From the NCBI GenBank assembly GCA_947174735.1, contig CAMWKC010000163.1, positions 1 to 5,554 of the forward strand: a stretch of DNA of 5,554 nt, in the 5' to 3' direction. The stretch comes from an uncultured Porphyromonadaceae bacterium (GTDB taxonomy: Bacteria; Bacteroidota; Bacteroidia; Bacteroidales; Muribaculaceae). The position numbers and the translations under genes are program-made. Every line of letters begins with the position of its first letter. Position 1 is the first letter of the stretch. Of the stretch, positions 1 to 5,460 are shown one piece after another. The notes below the pieces were generated by a model that had not been told where the DNA came from, did no database searches, and saw nothing but the letters and a program-made list of their open reading frames with translations.

Positions 1-462
1 TTTGCTCCCCGACAAAAGAGGTTTACAATCCATAGGACATTCTTCCCTCACGCGACTTGGCTGGTTCAGCCTCCCGGCCATTGACCAATATTCCTCACTG
101 CTGCCTCCCGTAGGAGTCTGGTCCGTGTCTCAGTACCAGTGTGGGGGGCCTTCCTCTCAGAACCCCTACGCATCGCAGGCTCGGTGGTCCGTTACACCGC
201 CGACTACCTAATGCGCCGCATGCCCATCCCTGTCCGACTCGCGTCTTTCCTCCCCCGGGGATGCCCCCGGGGGATATACGCGGGATTAGCCCGGCTTTCG
301 CCGGGTTGTCCCCCTGACAGGGGCAGGTTGCATACGTGTTACTCACCCGTGCGCCGCTCGCCAGCGGGGAAGGCCGAAACCTCCCCCCTGCTGCCGCTCG
401 ACTTGCATGTGTTAAGCCTGCCGCTAGCGTTCATCCTGAGCCAGGATCAAACTCTTCGCTGT
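1..462 (-). rRNA. rrs: 16S ribosomal RNA, 5' portion (partial, runs off the left edge)
   Basis: This is the first ~462 nt of small-subunit rRNA, read on the minus strand. The complement of the universal 27F site is at 436-455 and the universal 338 region (GCTGCCTCCCGTAGGAGT) at 100-117, so the mature 5' end falls near 462. These two landmarks are 355 nt apart, against 347 in E. coli, so V1-V2 is about 8 nt longer. Helix 9 is visible at 290-305 as a 6-bp stem closed by a GAAA tetraloop in RNA sense. Helix 10 is a very GC-rich 10-bp stem, 251-260 with 265-274. The V1 to V3 sequence looks Bacteroidales and most like Muribaculaceae; that placement is by eye. The remaining ~1.05 kb of the gene lies outside the window. 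Short open frames across this stretch are incidental. Confidence 0.97.
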
Positions 463-518
463 ATGTATATAGATTGCTCTATTCTTTTTCAGTTTTGTTT
501 GTCTTCGTGGCACAGACT

Positions 519-534
519 CCGGGATAAATCCCGG
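519..534 (-). other. Leader hairpin upstream of 16S
   Basis: A perfect 6-bp inverted repeat, CCGGGA/TCCCGG, with a 4-nt TTTA loop (minus-strand sense), about 57 nt upstream of the 16S 5' end. No T-run follows, so it is not an intrinsic terminator. It may be a folding or processing element of pre-16S RNA; the role is inferred. Confidence 0.5.
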
Positions 535-592
535 CGCTTTATTGTGACTTATTTAAGGACTGACGAGACTCATGTTCCGTGTACTTCCCCAT

Positions 593-636
593 GCTCTTCA
601 CTCCGATGCGGAGTCTGACTCCGTCATCTAAAGAGC
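593..636 (-). promoter_or_regulatory. boxA-like antitermination element within a stem-loop
   Basis: In transcript sense, GCUCUUUA at 636-629 matches the core of the E. coli rrn boxA (UGCUCUUUAACA), the NusB/S10 binding site that lets rRNA transcription resist Rho. The whole 8-nt core can pair with UGAAGAGC at 600-593 (one U-G wobble). Inside are three alternating 6-mers: CGGAGT (623-618), ACTCCG (614-609) and CGGAGT (605-600). The middle copy can pair with either flank, giving two mutually exclusive hairpins with loops CAG or CAT. The repeats and pairings are directly visible; boxA function in this lineage is inferred from position and similarity. Confidence 0.5.
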
Positions 637-714
637 TGAGGACGTTTACCTTGTCTCTGTCTCTGTTGTCTTGTGGCATCGTTGTCAATGTTCTCTTTGC
701 TACCCGGTTTTGCT

Positions 715-730
715 CCCCCTCGGAAGGGGG
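715..730 (-). other. GC-rich hairpin near the 5' end of the rRNA leader
   Basis: In transcript sense CCCCCT (730-725), loop TCCG (724-721), AGGGGG (720-715): a perfect 6-bp stem with a compact four-base loop, starting about 15 nt after the inferred transcription start. There is no T-run after it, so it should not terminate. It may stabilise the nascent 5' end; the role is inferred. Confidence 0.5.
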
Positions 731-750
731 TCATTTCCGTTTTGCGTTTG

Positions 751-782
751 CAAAGTTACAACCGTTTTTCGCTCTGTGCAAG
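751..782 (-). promoter_or_regulatory. Ribosomal RNA operon promoter, Bacteroidota type
   Basis: The -7 box TAACTTTG at 758-751 is a full match to the Bacteroidota consensus TAnnTTTG used with the primary sigma factor of this phylum. A -33 box CTTG at 782-779 (consensus TTTG) is exactly 20 nt upstream. Transcription should start near 745 and run left into 16S. I see no second TAnnTTTG/-33 pair in the leader. The surrounding 15-mer GTTGTAACTTTGCAA recurs exactly at the surface-operon promoter (5440-5426). Confidence 0.8.
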
Positions 783-923
783 TATTGTTCGCACAAAAAT
801 TGTTTTTTAAGCAAAATCTACAAATAAATAATTGATTTTTAATGTAATCAATAAATGTTAAAAACTGTTTCTATTTGTAAAAGCATTAGTGTACACTTTA
901 CACTTCTTACCTATCTCTTATTC
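783..923. other. AT-rich intergenic region between the PAP2 gene and the rRNA promoter
   Basis: No gene is visible. The region holds the possible UP element, a 7-bp inverted repeat (831-837 with 846-852, 8-nt loop), a perfect 10-bp palindrome AGTGTACACT at 888-897, and an overlapping tandem TACACTT duplication (892-898 and 899-905). The 831-852 hairpin is AT-only in most of its stem and lacks a clean T-run, so it is at best a weak terminator for the PAP2 gene. I found no strong intrinsic terminator between that gene and the rRNA promoter. Confidence 0.5.
795..810 (-). promoter_or_regulatory. A/T-tract, possible UP element of the rRNA promoter
   Basis: A run of A residues followed by T residues (minus sense TTAAAAAACAATTTTT) lies about -50 to -65 from the inferred rRNA start. 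In E. coli, A/T tracts just upstream of the -35 box of rrn promoters bind the alpha-subunit C-terminal domain. Position and composition fit roughly, though somewhat further upstream than the usual -40 to -60, in a region that is AT-rich overall. Confidence 0.35.
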
Positions 924-1547
924 TCAAAGGGTAAAAGAAGCAGATAATCCAAAGAATGGTGTTTCTGTTACAGGATCAGTTATACTCATAGGAGTAATAC
1001 TAACCTTATGTTCGGCTGCCCAAGGACGCGTAAATAGATAAGCGCTTCCTGTACCGATAGCAGCTCCGGCTACAACATCCCACCAATGATGTTTCTTAGC
1101 AAAAACACGTCCCCACCCTGTATAAGTTGCCAATACATACGCAGGAACTCCAAGTTTCCATCCGTAACGACGCTGTATGAAAGCTGCTGTAGCGAATGTT
1201 GTGGCAGCATGTCCTGAGGGAAAAGAATGAAAGTTGCTATAGTCCGGTCGTTCTTCCTTAACAGTATATTTAAGTAATAAGGTAACTCCCCCTGTCAGGG
1301 CAGCCGTGTATGATCCTTGTACAAGCCCTTGCCAGTCATGTTCAATAAGCACACCTGTCAAAGCGGCTAAAGGCATTCCCACTAAAAGTACATCAGTAGT
1401 ATAACCTACGATTTTCTGTGAATGACTACGTTCAAACCGGCTTTCATCAGCTAAAGCCGTCAACTGTATGCTTGTACATAGCAACACACATAGAATGTAA
1501 CGCCAGAAATGATCCATAAAAAAATAATTTAACTTATACTTGCACAT
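924..1547 (-). CDS. PAP2-family (type 2 phosphatidic acid phosphatase-like) phosphatase, secreted or envelope-associated
   Basis: A 207-residue protein with the three PAP2 signature motifs. Motif 1 is K93-x6-R100-P101. Motif 2 is P110-S-G-H113. Motif 3 is R147-x5-H153-x3-D157, with Gly146 where the family pattern usually has Ser. H113 and H153 are the expected catalytic histidines (H153 as nucleophile, H113 as acid), with D157 supporting. The family removes phosphate from lipid phosphates such as phosphatidic acid, phosphatidylglycerol phosphate, undecaprenyl pyrophosphate or lipid A; the substrate here cannot be told. A signal peptide is likely: hydrophobic core at about 17-29 and a cleavage site after Ala33 (TALA before DES), so the active site should face the periplasm. 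Met11 is a good alternative start that gives a more typical signal peptide; Met1 places the gene one base after the kinase stop. The C-terminus (FFGLSASFTL) resembles a short beta-strand. Confidence 0.9.
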   Translation of the reverse strand: MCKYKLNYFFMDHFWRYILCVLLCTSIQLTALADESRFERSHSQKIVGYTTDVLLVGMPLAALTGVLIEHDWQGLVQGSYTAALTGGVTLLLKYTVKEERPDYSNFHSFPSGHAATTFATAAFIQRRYGWKLGVPAYVLATYTGWGRVFAKKHHWWDVVAGAAIGTGSAYLFTRPWAAEHKVSITPMSITDPVTETPFFGLSASFTL

Positions 1548-1548
1548 A

Positions 1549-1929
1549 TTATAGCAATGCTAAAAGTTTAGGAACAAATACACATAACCCGGCCACAGCC
1601 GCTCCACACACAAAAAGCAATACTGCCCCGGCAGCCAAATCCTTAGCTTTACCTATCAAGGGATCGTAATCAGGAGATACCTTATCACAAAGAGCCTCCA
1701 CCGCCGAATTAAGTGCTTCAGCCATAAACACCCCTCCGATACACAGAGCTACTACGGCCCATTCAAGAGTAGATAACTTAAGCAGTAATCCAACTCCTAC
1801 GACACATATCGTAGCAAAGAGATGTATACGTGCGTTATGTTCATTTACTACCAAAGTCTTTATACCCTGCCACGCATACCCGAACGAACGTACACGCGCC
1901 CTAAACGAAAATCCGGTTTTACCTTTCAT
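1549..1929 (-). CDS. dgkA: Diacylglycerol kinase / undecaprenol kinase family integral membrane protein (DgkA-like)
   Basis: A 126-residue protein, close to the 122 of E. coli DgkA. It carries the family core: N29-E30 before the first membrane segment, E71-x2-N74-x3-E78 (EALNSAVEAL) in the second, and G93-K-A-K96-D97 before the third. These match E. coli E28, E69, N72, E76 and K94-D95, which bind Mg-ATP and catalyse. Three hydrophobic segments (about 35-52, 56-80, 99-120) fit the trimeric three-helix fold in the inner membrane. The reaction is ATP-dependent phosphorylation of a lipid alcohol. Family members use diacylglycerol or undecaprenol, and sequence alone does not decide, so the symbol denotes the family only. 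The next gene, a PAP2 phosphatase with opposite chemistry, begins one base after the stop, suggesting translational coupling. No clear TAnnTTTG promoter is visible upstream; transcription may start weakly in 1930-1973 or read through the terminator. Confidence 0.92.
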   Translation of the reverse strand: MKGKTGFSFRARVRSFGYAWQGIKTLVVNEHNARIHLFATICVVGVGLLLKLSTLEWAVVALCIGGVFMAEALNSAVEALCDKVSPDYDPLIGKAKDLAAGAVLLFVCGAAVAGLCVFVPKLLALL

Positions 1930-1965
1930 AATTTTTCTATTATTTAATTTGGCATCCGCTTAATA

Positions 1966-2015
1966 TTAAAAATGTTGCCTGACTTCGACACAACAAAGCG
2001 CCAAAGTCAGGCAAC
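1966..2015 (-). terminator. Intrinsic (Rho-independent) terminator after the surface operon
   Basis: A perfect 12-bp inverted repeat (GTTGCCTGACTT at 1974-1985 with AAGTCAGGCAAC at 2004-2015) and an 18-nt loop. On the minus strand the stem is followed at once by ATTTTTAA. On the plus strand no T-run follows, so it works in the minus direction. It begins 45 nt after the lipoprotein stop and separates the surface operon from the DgkA-like kinase gene. Confidence 0.85.
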
Positions 2016-2060
2016 TATATCAAAAATGATTTCCTTTCTAAAAACTAATCTGTCACTATA

Positions 2061-3650
2061 TCAGTAATCGTAATCAAAACTAAATTGGTCCACATACAAT
2101 ACTGCTCCGGTACCACCGGTAAAGTAATCACCGTATTTGGAAGCAGCGCACGTTATCTGAAGATAAGTGGGAACACGCGATGTAGAACGATAATCCAGAT
2201 CAATTACAAACTCACGATAACCATCAGTATCACTACCGTCAACCAGTTCTCCATAAGCTATAACCGAAGAAGAAGCGGGGTCAAACAGATTACGATTTTT
2301 AGGATTAGTACGTATCTCGAATGGGGCTGTCCAGTCAGTAAGAGCCACATAGATGTGACATGTGTCGGGACGTCCTTTCAGATCTGTCAACTCTGACGAA
2401 GTGTAATCTATCGGAGCAGTCTTATACCAATAATAGCCACGTAGTCTTGTAGGACGCTGAGTCCACGGACGTCCGAAATCAAGAATACCATTCGTACCGT
2501 CTACTTTCTGGAAAGCACCGGTATAAATTGACCCGGCGGCCAGTTTGCCGATGCCGAACAGACCCACAAATCTTGTTTCAAGCATAGCAGCCTGTCCGGT
2601 ACCGTCAACAGTCTGGTCGGTAGGCTGGACATTGCTTTGGCCTAAGGTAGCAGCACCTGTATTGCCGGTATCCCAGAAACGTTCACCAAATTCATCCCAT
2701 GGACACCATACCTTACCGTTAAGCCACCATTGGTCAAACGAACCGTCAGGCAATATTCTTGTCGCATCGGTAGTAACTTCAATTTCATTACCGAAATCAC
2801 TACCGGAAACTGCCTGAACTACGTAACGTGTCATAGGTTCAAGATGAGCTATACATGCTGAGAAGGCGCCCTGAGTCTGATGCACATCGGAAGCAGAGAC
2901 CATAATCCATTCCTCGCTGTCAGCCTGACGATAACGGAAAGTATTGGCTACATCGGCCGGACCATCACCATAAGCCCAGACTACCTGCGACCAAGCATCT
3001 ACAGAAGTCGTTGTAACAGCCAGTTCAGCTTTTTCAGCATAAATTGTCCACTCCTCAGCACGTCCCCAACAGGTCACCTCAACGTTAAGCGGATGAGAAA
3101 GGTCAATAATACCCGGTTCAAGAGCCGGCGACATAGAGGATATACCGACAGGAGCCAGTTTGACTGAAGTCAGTTCAAGGGCAGTAAGATCAGCTGTTGA
3201 CGGCACACGTACTATAATACGATGACCTGTAGCATCAATAACTGTCTCACCTATCTGACCTGAAATCGTAAAATAACGCTCGATAGTCTGTTCAGCCGTC
3301 ACTACCCATTGATAATCCTGATAACGGCTCAGTGTAACAACCAGCGGTTTTGACATATCATGTGCTCCGATAGCCAAATCAGGGTCAGAGACAGCTCCGG
3401 GAGTCACAGTATACACATTAAAATTGACAGACCGTATGTCGGTATATTCATTCAGGTATATTGTAGCAGTCAGATTAACCGAATCGATTACAGAAGCCTT
3501 AAGAGCTCCTGAAGGCTCTATAGCAGTTATGTTCTGCTGCAATCGCGGATAAGGAAGATCATTATGTATACATCCTCCGCCAGCCATAAGAGCTATAAAA
3601 CAAACAGCTCCGAGTAGCATACGCAGCATTAAAGTAAAGGTCTTGCTCAT
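2061..3650 (-). CDS. PCMD-domain surface lipoprotein with N-terminal Ig-like repeats
   Basis: A 529-residue lipoprotein. The N-terminal hydrophobic segment (about 8-23) ends in a GGGC lipobox with Cys27 as the lipidation site; Gly at -3 is atypical. The mature start, CIHNDLPYPR, resembles the CIKNDIPYPR start I recall from Bacteroides PCMD lipoproteins. Residues ~44-122 and ~131-206 look like two related Ig-like units, each ending in a similar strand (MSKPLVV...WVVTAE at 99-120 and LSHPLNV...WTIYAE at 184-206). Residues ~209-295 resemble a fibronectin III-like domain (TTTSVDAWSQVVWAY start, TRYVVQAVSGSDFG late strand). Residues ~299-529 match the PCMD family (putative carbohydrate metabolism domain): FWDTGNTGAATLG at 325-337, LDFGRPW at 390-396, RLRGYYWYK at 402-410, and a closing LYVDQFSF at 518-525. 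The PCMD fold is a beta-sandwich with a suspected glycan-binding role. It is the last gene of the operon, 31 nt after the second barrel. The glycan role is inferred from the family name and fold only. Confidence 0.87.
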   Translation of the reverse strand: MSKTFTLMLRMLLGAVCFIALMAGGGCIHNDLPYPRLQQNITAIEPSGALKASVIDSVNLTATIYLNEYTDIRSVNFNVYTVTPGAVSDPDLAIGAHDMSKPLVVTLSRYQDYQWVVTAEQTIERYFTISGQIGETVIDATGHRIIVRVPSTADLTALELTSVKLAPVGISSMSPALEPGIIDLSHPLNVEVTCWGRAEEWTIYAEKAELAVTTTSVDAWSQVVWAYGDGPADVANTFRYRQADSEEWIMVSASDVHQTQGAFSACIAHLEPMTRYVVQAVSGSDFGNEIEVTTDATRILPDGSFDQWWLNGKVWCPWDEFGERFWDTGNTGAATLGQSNVQPTDQTVDGTGQAAMLETRFVGLFGIGKLAAGSIYTGAFQKVDGTNGILDFGRPWTQRPTRLRGYYWYKTAPIDYTSSELTDLKGRPDTCHIYVALTDWTAPFEIRTNPKNRNLFDPASSSVIAYGELVDGSDTDGYREFVIDLDYRSTSRVPTYLQITCAASKYGDYFTGGTGAVLYVDQFSFDYDY

Positions 3651-3681
3651 GATGAAACGAGAAAGCTGTGAGACAACACGG

Positions 3682-4614
3682 TCAGATGTGAGCCGCTATG
3701 CCGAAATTTATATTAAATATGTTGAAACGAAAGTTTGCTCCTGAAGTGAATCGATTGCCCATAGGCTCACCATCAACTGTCTGCTTCTCATTACGCAGTT
3801 TGAAACCGAAAACACCGAATGAGACATTAAATGAGACATTTTCCAGTATAAACACACTTACTCCGGGGGAGAAATTAAGCTGTGCTTGCATGGTATTGGT
3901 GTGGGTAGTACGTAACACCCCGTTATAAGGACGAACAAAGTCACCATTGCCTGAAGCAAAAGTCAAATCAACCTCGTTGAACACACCGAAACGTCCACGA
4001 CGTGTCAGACCAAAATACTGTCTGAGTGTGAGAGCAGCCGAATAACTTTCATTGCGATACATTATATCATGAAGATCAAAATTCATATCTTCATCAATAT
4101 CGACTTTGAACGAATCAATACGACCTTTGGTAGAATTATAGCCGAACTTAAGACCTACCGAAAGATTATCACGCACGAAATAAGCGATATAAGGATTTAT
4201 AGAGAATATATGTCCGCTCAAGTCAATATTATCGAGCAAGTCAAAAATCTCCATATCCGAAGTTGAAATCTCGCCGTATGAAGCTGTAATACCGAATGTC
4301 CACTGACCATGAGGTATATAAAGGTAATTACGCAAACCGCGGTCAAAACGTCCGAGATTACGAGACTTCAATACTGTCGATATAGTATCGCCACGGTAGA
4401 TAACCTTCTCAGCAAGTTCAGCTTCAAGACGTGCTGAGTCAGAAATCAAAATCTCAGTCACACGGTCTGCTAAAGAATCCGGCACCCATATATAACGGCC
4501 TCCGGATACAGATGTCTCAGGCACCTGTGCCTTCAACGCAAACGGAATAAACAGGCTACCTGCTATAAGCGATAGCCATATCAGCACAAAATAGCGATTA
4601 TATGTCTTTGCCAT
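3682..4614 (-). CDS. Outer-membrane beta-barrel protein (second paralogue, with an N-terminal extension)
   Basis: A 310-residue protein with a signal peptide (hydrophobic ~8-26, likely cleavage ALKA before Gln30). A soluble, charged and partly helical region follows (about 31-96), then alternating amphipathic beta-strands from ~97 to the end, typical of a small outer-membrane barrel. It is a clear paralogue of the gene upstream. PHGQW (101-105) aligns with PKGQW there, QYFGLTRRGRFGVFNEV (199-215) with NYFSLGRSKRFGFFNEL, and ANFRFNIFNINFGIAA (293-308) with ANFRINLFSIQFGVSF. Its pre-barrel region is about 40 residues longer than its partner's. It starts 5 nt after the upstream stop, so the two should be translated from one mRNA. 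It ends in AAHI, without the aromatic-rich terminus often seen in BAM substrates. I do not recognise a named family beyond outer-membrane beta-barrel, and cargo or ligand is unknown. Confidence 0.85.
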   Translation of the reverse strand: MAKTYNRYFVLIWLSLIAGSLFIPFALKAQVPETSVSGGRYIWVPDSLADRVTEILISDSARLEAELAEKVIYRGDTISTVLKSRNLGRFDRGLRNYLYIPHGQWTFGITASYGEISTSDMEIFDLLDNIDLSGHIFSINPYIAYFVRDNLSVGLKFGYNSTKGRIDSFKVDIDEDMNFDLHDIMYRNESYSAALTLRQYFGLTRRGRFGVFNEVDLTFASGNGDFVRPYNGVLRTTHTNTMQAQLNFSPGVSVFILENVSFNVSFGVFGFKLRNEKQTVDGEPMGNRFTSGANFRFNIFNINFGIAAHI

Positions 4615-4619
4615 AGCGA

Positions 4620-5423
4620 TTACAGGTAGAATGATACTCCAAATTGTATGGAGAACAGGTTAATACGAAAATTAGCTAATTTAGACGAGCGTGTTGACTC
4701 ATATATCTGATCAGTAAAGGTGCGCGTGTGAGTATATTGAAATCCAAGTACACCTATATTGACTTCAACAGCTGAATAGTTATTAAGAAAGGCACATATT
4801 CCCGGTGTCAGACCAATCGAGGCACTGAAATTACGTTCATAATTACCCGAGAGCGTCTCGCCGGTACCTGTAGTCATCTTAGCCTGACCTCCACCCAGCT
4901 GCAATTGCAGTTCATTGAAGAATCCAAAACGTTTTGAACGTCCCAGCGAGAAATAATTACGCATCATAACCGTACCATAATAGTTATGTGCCAGGCGATA
5001 AAGATGGTCAACATTATAACCTGTTTCCGAATCAAGTGTCAAGTCGGCATTTTCAAGCTTAGTTAACGAACGTTCGTAAGAAAAGCGACCGCCAAGAGCC
5101 AAATCATTAGCGACAGCAAACATAAGCATCGGCGACAGCTTGAAAGTATAAGTCTCACCAGAAAGATTCTCAATAATGAGAAACTGATACTTATTCTGAT
5201 TACTCTGTGAGTAGGATACTGATACACCGGTAATCCACTGCCCTTTAGGCACAAAAATCACTGACTCCAACTCACGACTGAACTCCTCGATATTACCGGC
5301 CGAGGCCATAGCCACCGAGTCGGCTGTAGAGAGCTCTCGGGCCGCCTCCTGCGGTCCGGTGTATTGACCGCGTACATGTAACGCGATACAAATTAAGGCC
5401 AGAAGCACAAAAAATCGATTCAT
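4620..5423 (-). CDS. Outer-membrane beta-barrel protein (first paralogue, operon lead gene)
   Basis: A 267-residue protein with a short signal peptide (MNRFFVLLALICIALHVRG, likely cleaved before Gln20). A linker of about 36 residues follows, then beta-strands from ~56 (VIFVPKGQW) to the C-terminal GVSFYL. Alternating hydrophobic and polar residues, glycines at turns and a terminal aromatic-Leu fit an outer-membrane barrel of perhaps 8-12 strands; the strand count is a guess. It aligns along its length with the next gene, including NYFSLGRSKRFGFFNEL at 156-172 and ANFRINLFSIQFGVSF at 250-265, so the two arose by tandem duplication. It is the first gene after the promoter at 5429-5460. Its ATG is the only workable start: the next Met (39) would remove the signal peptide, and the frame closes at 5450 with no start codon between. 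Ligand and function are unknown. Confidence 0.85.
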   Translation of the reverse strand: MNRFFVLLALICIALHVRGQYTGPQEAARELSTADSVAMASAGNIEEFSRELESVIFVPKGQWITGVSVSYSQSNQNKYQFLIIENLSGETYTFKLSPMLMFAVANDLALGGRFSYERSLTKLENADLTLDSETGYNVDHLYRLAHNYYGTVMMRNYFSLGRSKRFGFFNELQLQLGGGQAKMTTGTGETLSGNYERNFSASIGLTPGICAFLNNYSAVEVNIGVLGFQYTHTRTFTDQIYESTRSSKLANFRINLFSIQFGVSFYL

Positions 5424-5428
5424 GATTG

Positions 5429-5460
5429 CAAAGTTACAACAAATTCTTCAATCAAACAGA
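5429..5460 (-). promoter_or_regulatory. Promoter of the barrel/lipoprotein operon, nearly leaderless
   Basis: The -7 box TAACTTTG at 5436-5429 is a full match to TAnnTTTG. At the 20-nt spacing seen in the rRNA promoter, the -33 position is TCTG (5460-5457), a 3/4 match to TTTG; a perfect TTTG at 5456-5453 would leave a 16-nt spacer. Only five bases (CAATC) separate the -7 box from the ATG at 5423. If transcription starts the usual few bases after the box, the mRNA begins at or within a few nt of the start codon. Confidence 0.72.

Larger units (their letters stand above)
463..745 (-). promoter_or_regulatory. Ribosomal RNA operon leader (pre-16S 5' leader)
   Basis: This is the transcribed leader between the inferred start site (about 745) and the 16S 5' end. 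It is about 280 nt and codes for nothing convincing. In transcription order it holds a GC-rich hairpin (715-730), an unstructured A-rich segment, a boxA-like element inside an extended stem (593-636), a 6-bp hairpin (519-534), and an A/T-rich stretch running into 16S. None of these hairpins is followed by a U-run, so none looks like an intrinsic terminator. By analogy with other bacteria the leader should help antitermination and pair with sequence 3' of 16S for processing, but that partner lies outside the window. The 5' boundary is inferred from the promoter position. Confidence 0.7.

Noticed and set aside
2..618. Several open frames on both strands across 2-618 and 579-827
   Set aside because: They overlap 16S rRNA and its leader, show no protein-family similarity, and disagree with the rRNA landmarks. 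They are by-products of GC-rich structured RNA.
831..852. Terminator for the PAP2 gene
   Set aside because: The 7-bp stem is almost all A/T and is followed by TATTTATTTG rather than a clean T-run; it is too weak to list as a terminator.
888..905. Regulatory operator (AGTGTACACT palindrome plus tandem TACACTT)
   Set aside because: It lies downstream of the PAP2 gene and over 100 bp upstream of the rRNA promoter, with no second copy in the window. It is noted in the intergenic entry only.
1930..1973. Promoter for the DgkA-like/PAP2 gene pair
   Set aside because: The best candidate, TAATATTA at 1968-1961, matches TAnnTTTG poorly and has no correctly spaced -33 box.
2085..4266. Plus-strand open frames at 2085-2396, 2545-2817, 2880-3167, 3698-3928 and 4069-4266
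   Set aside because: They lie antisense to three well-supported minus-strand genes, have low-complexity or unnatural compositions and no recognisable domain or start signal.
5063..5254. A 63-residue minus-strand open frame inside the first barrel gene
   Set aside because: It is an out-of-frame shadow within a gene with a clear signal peptide, paralogue and promoter.
2061..5423. Polysaccharide utilisation locus (SusC/SusD type)
   Set aside because: No SusC-like TonB-dependent receptor, SusD-like lipoprotein, glycoside hydrolase or regulator is present. The barrels are too short for SusC.
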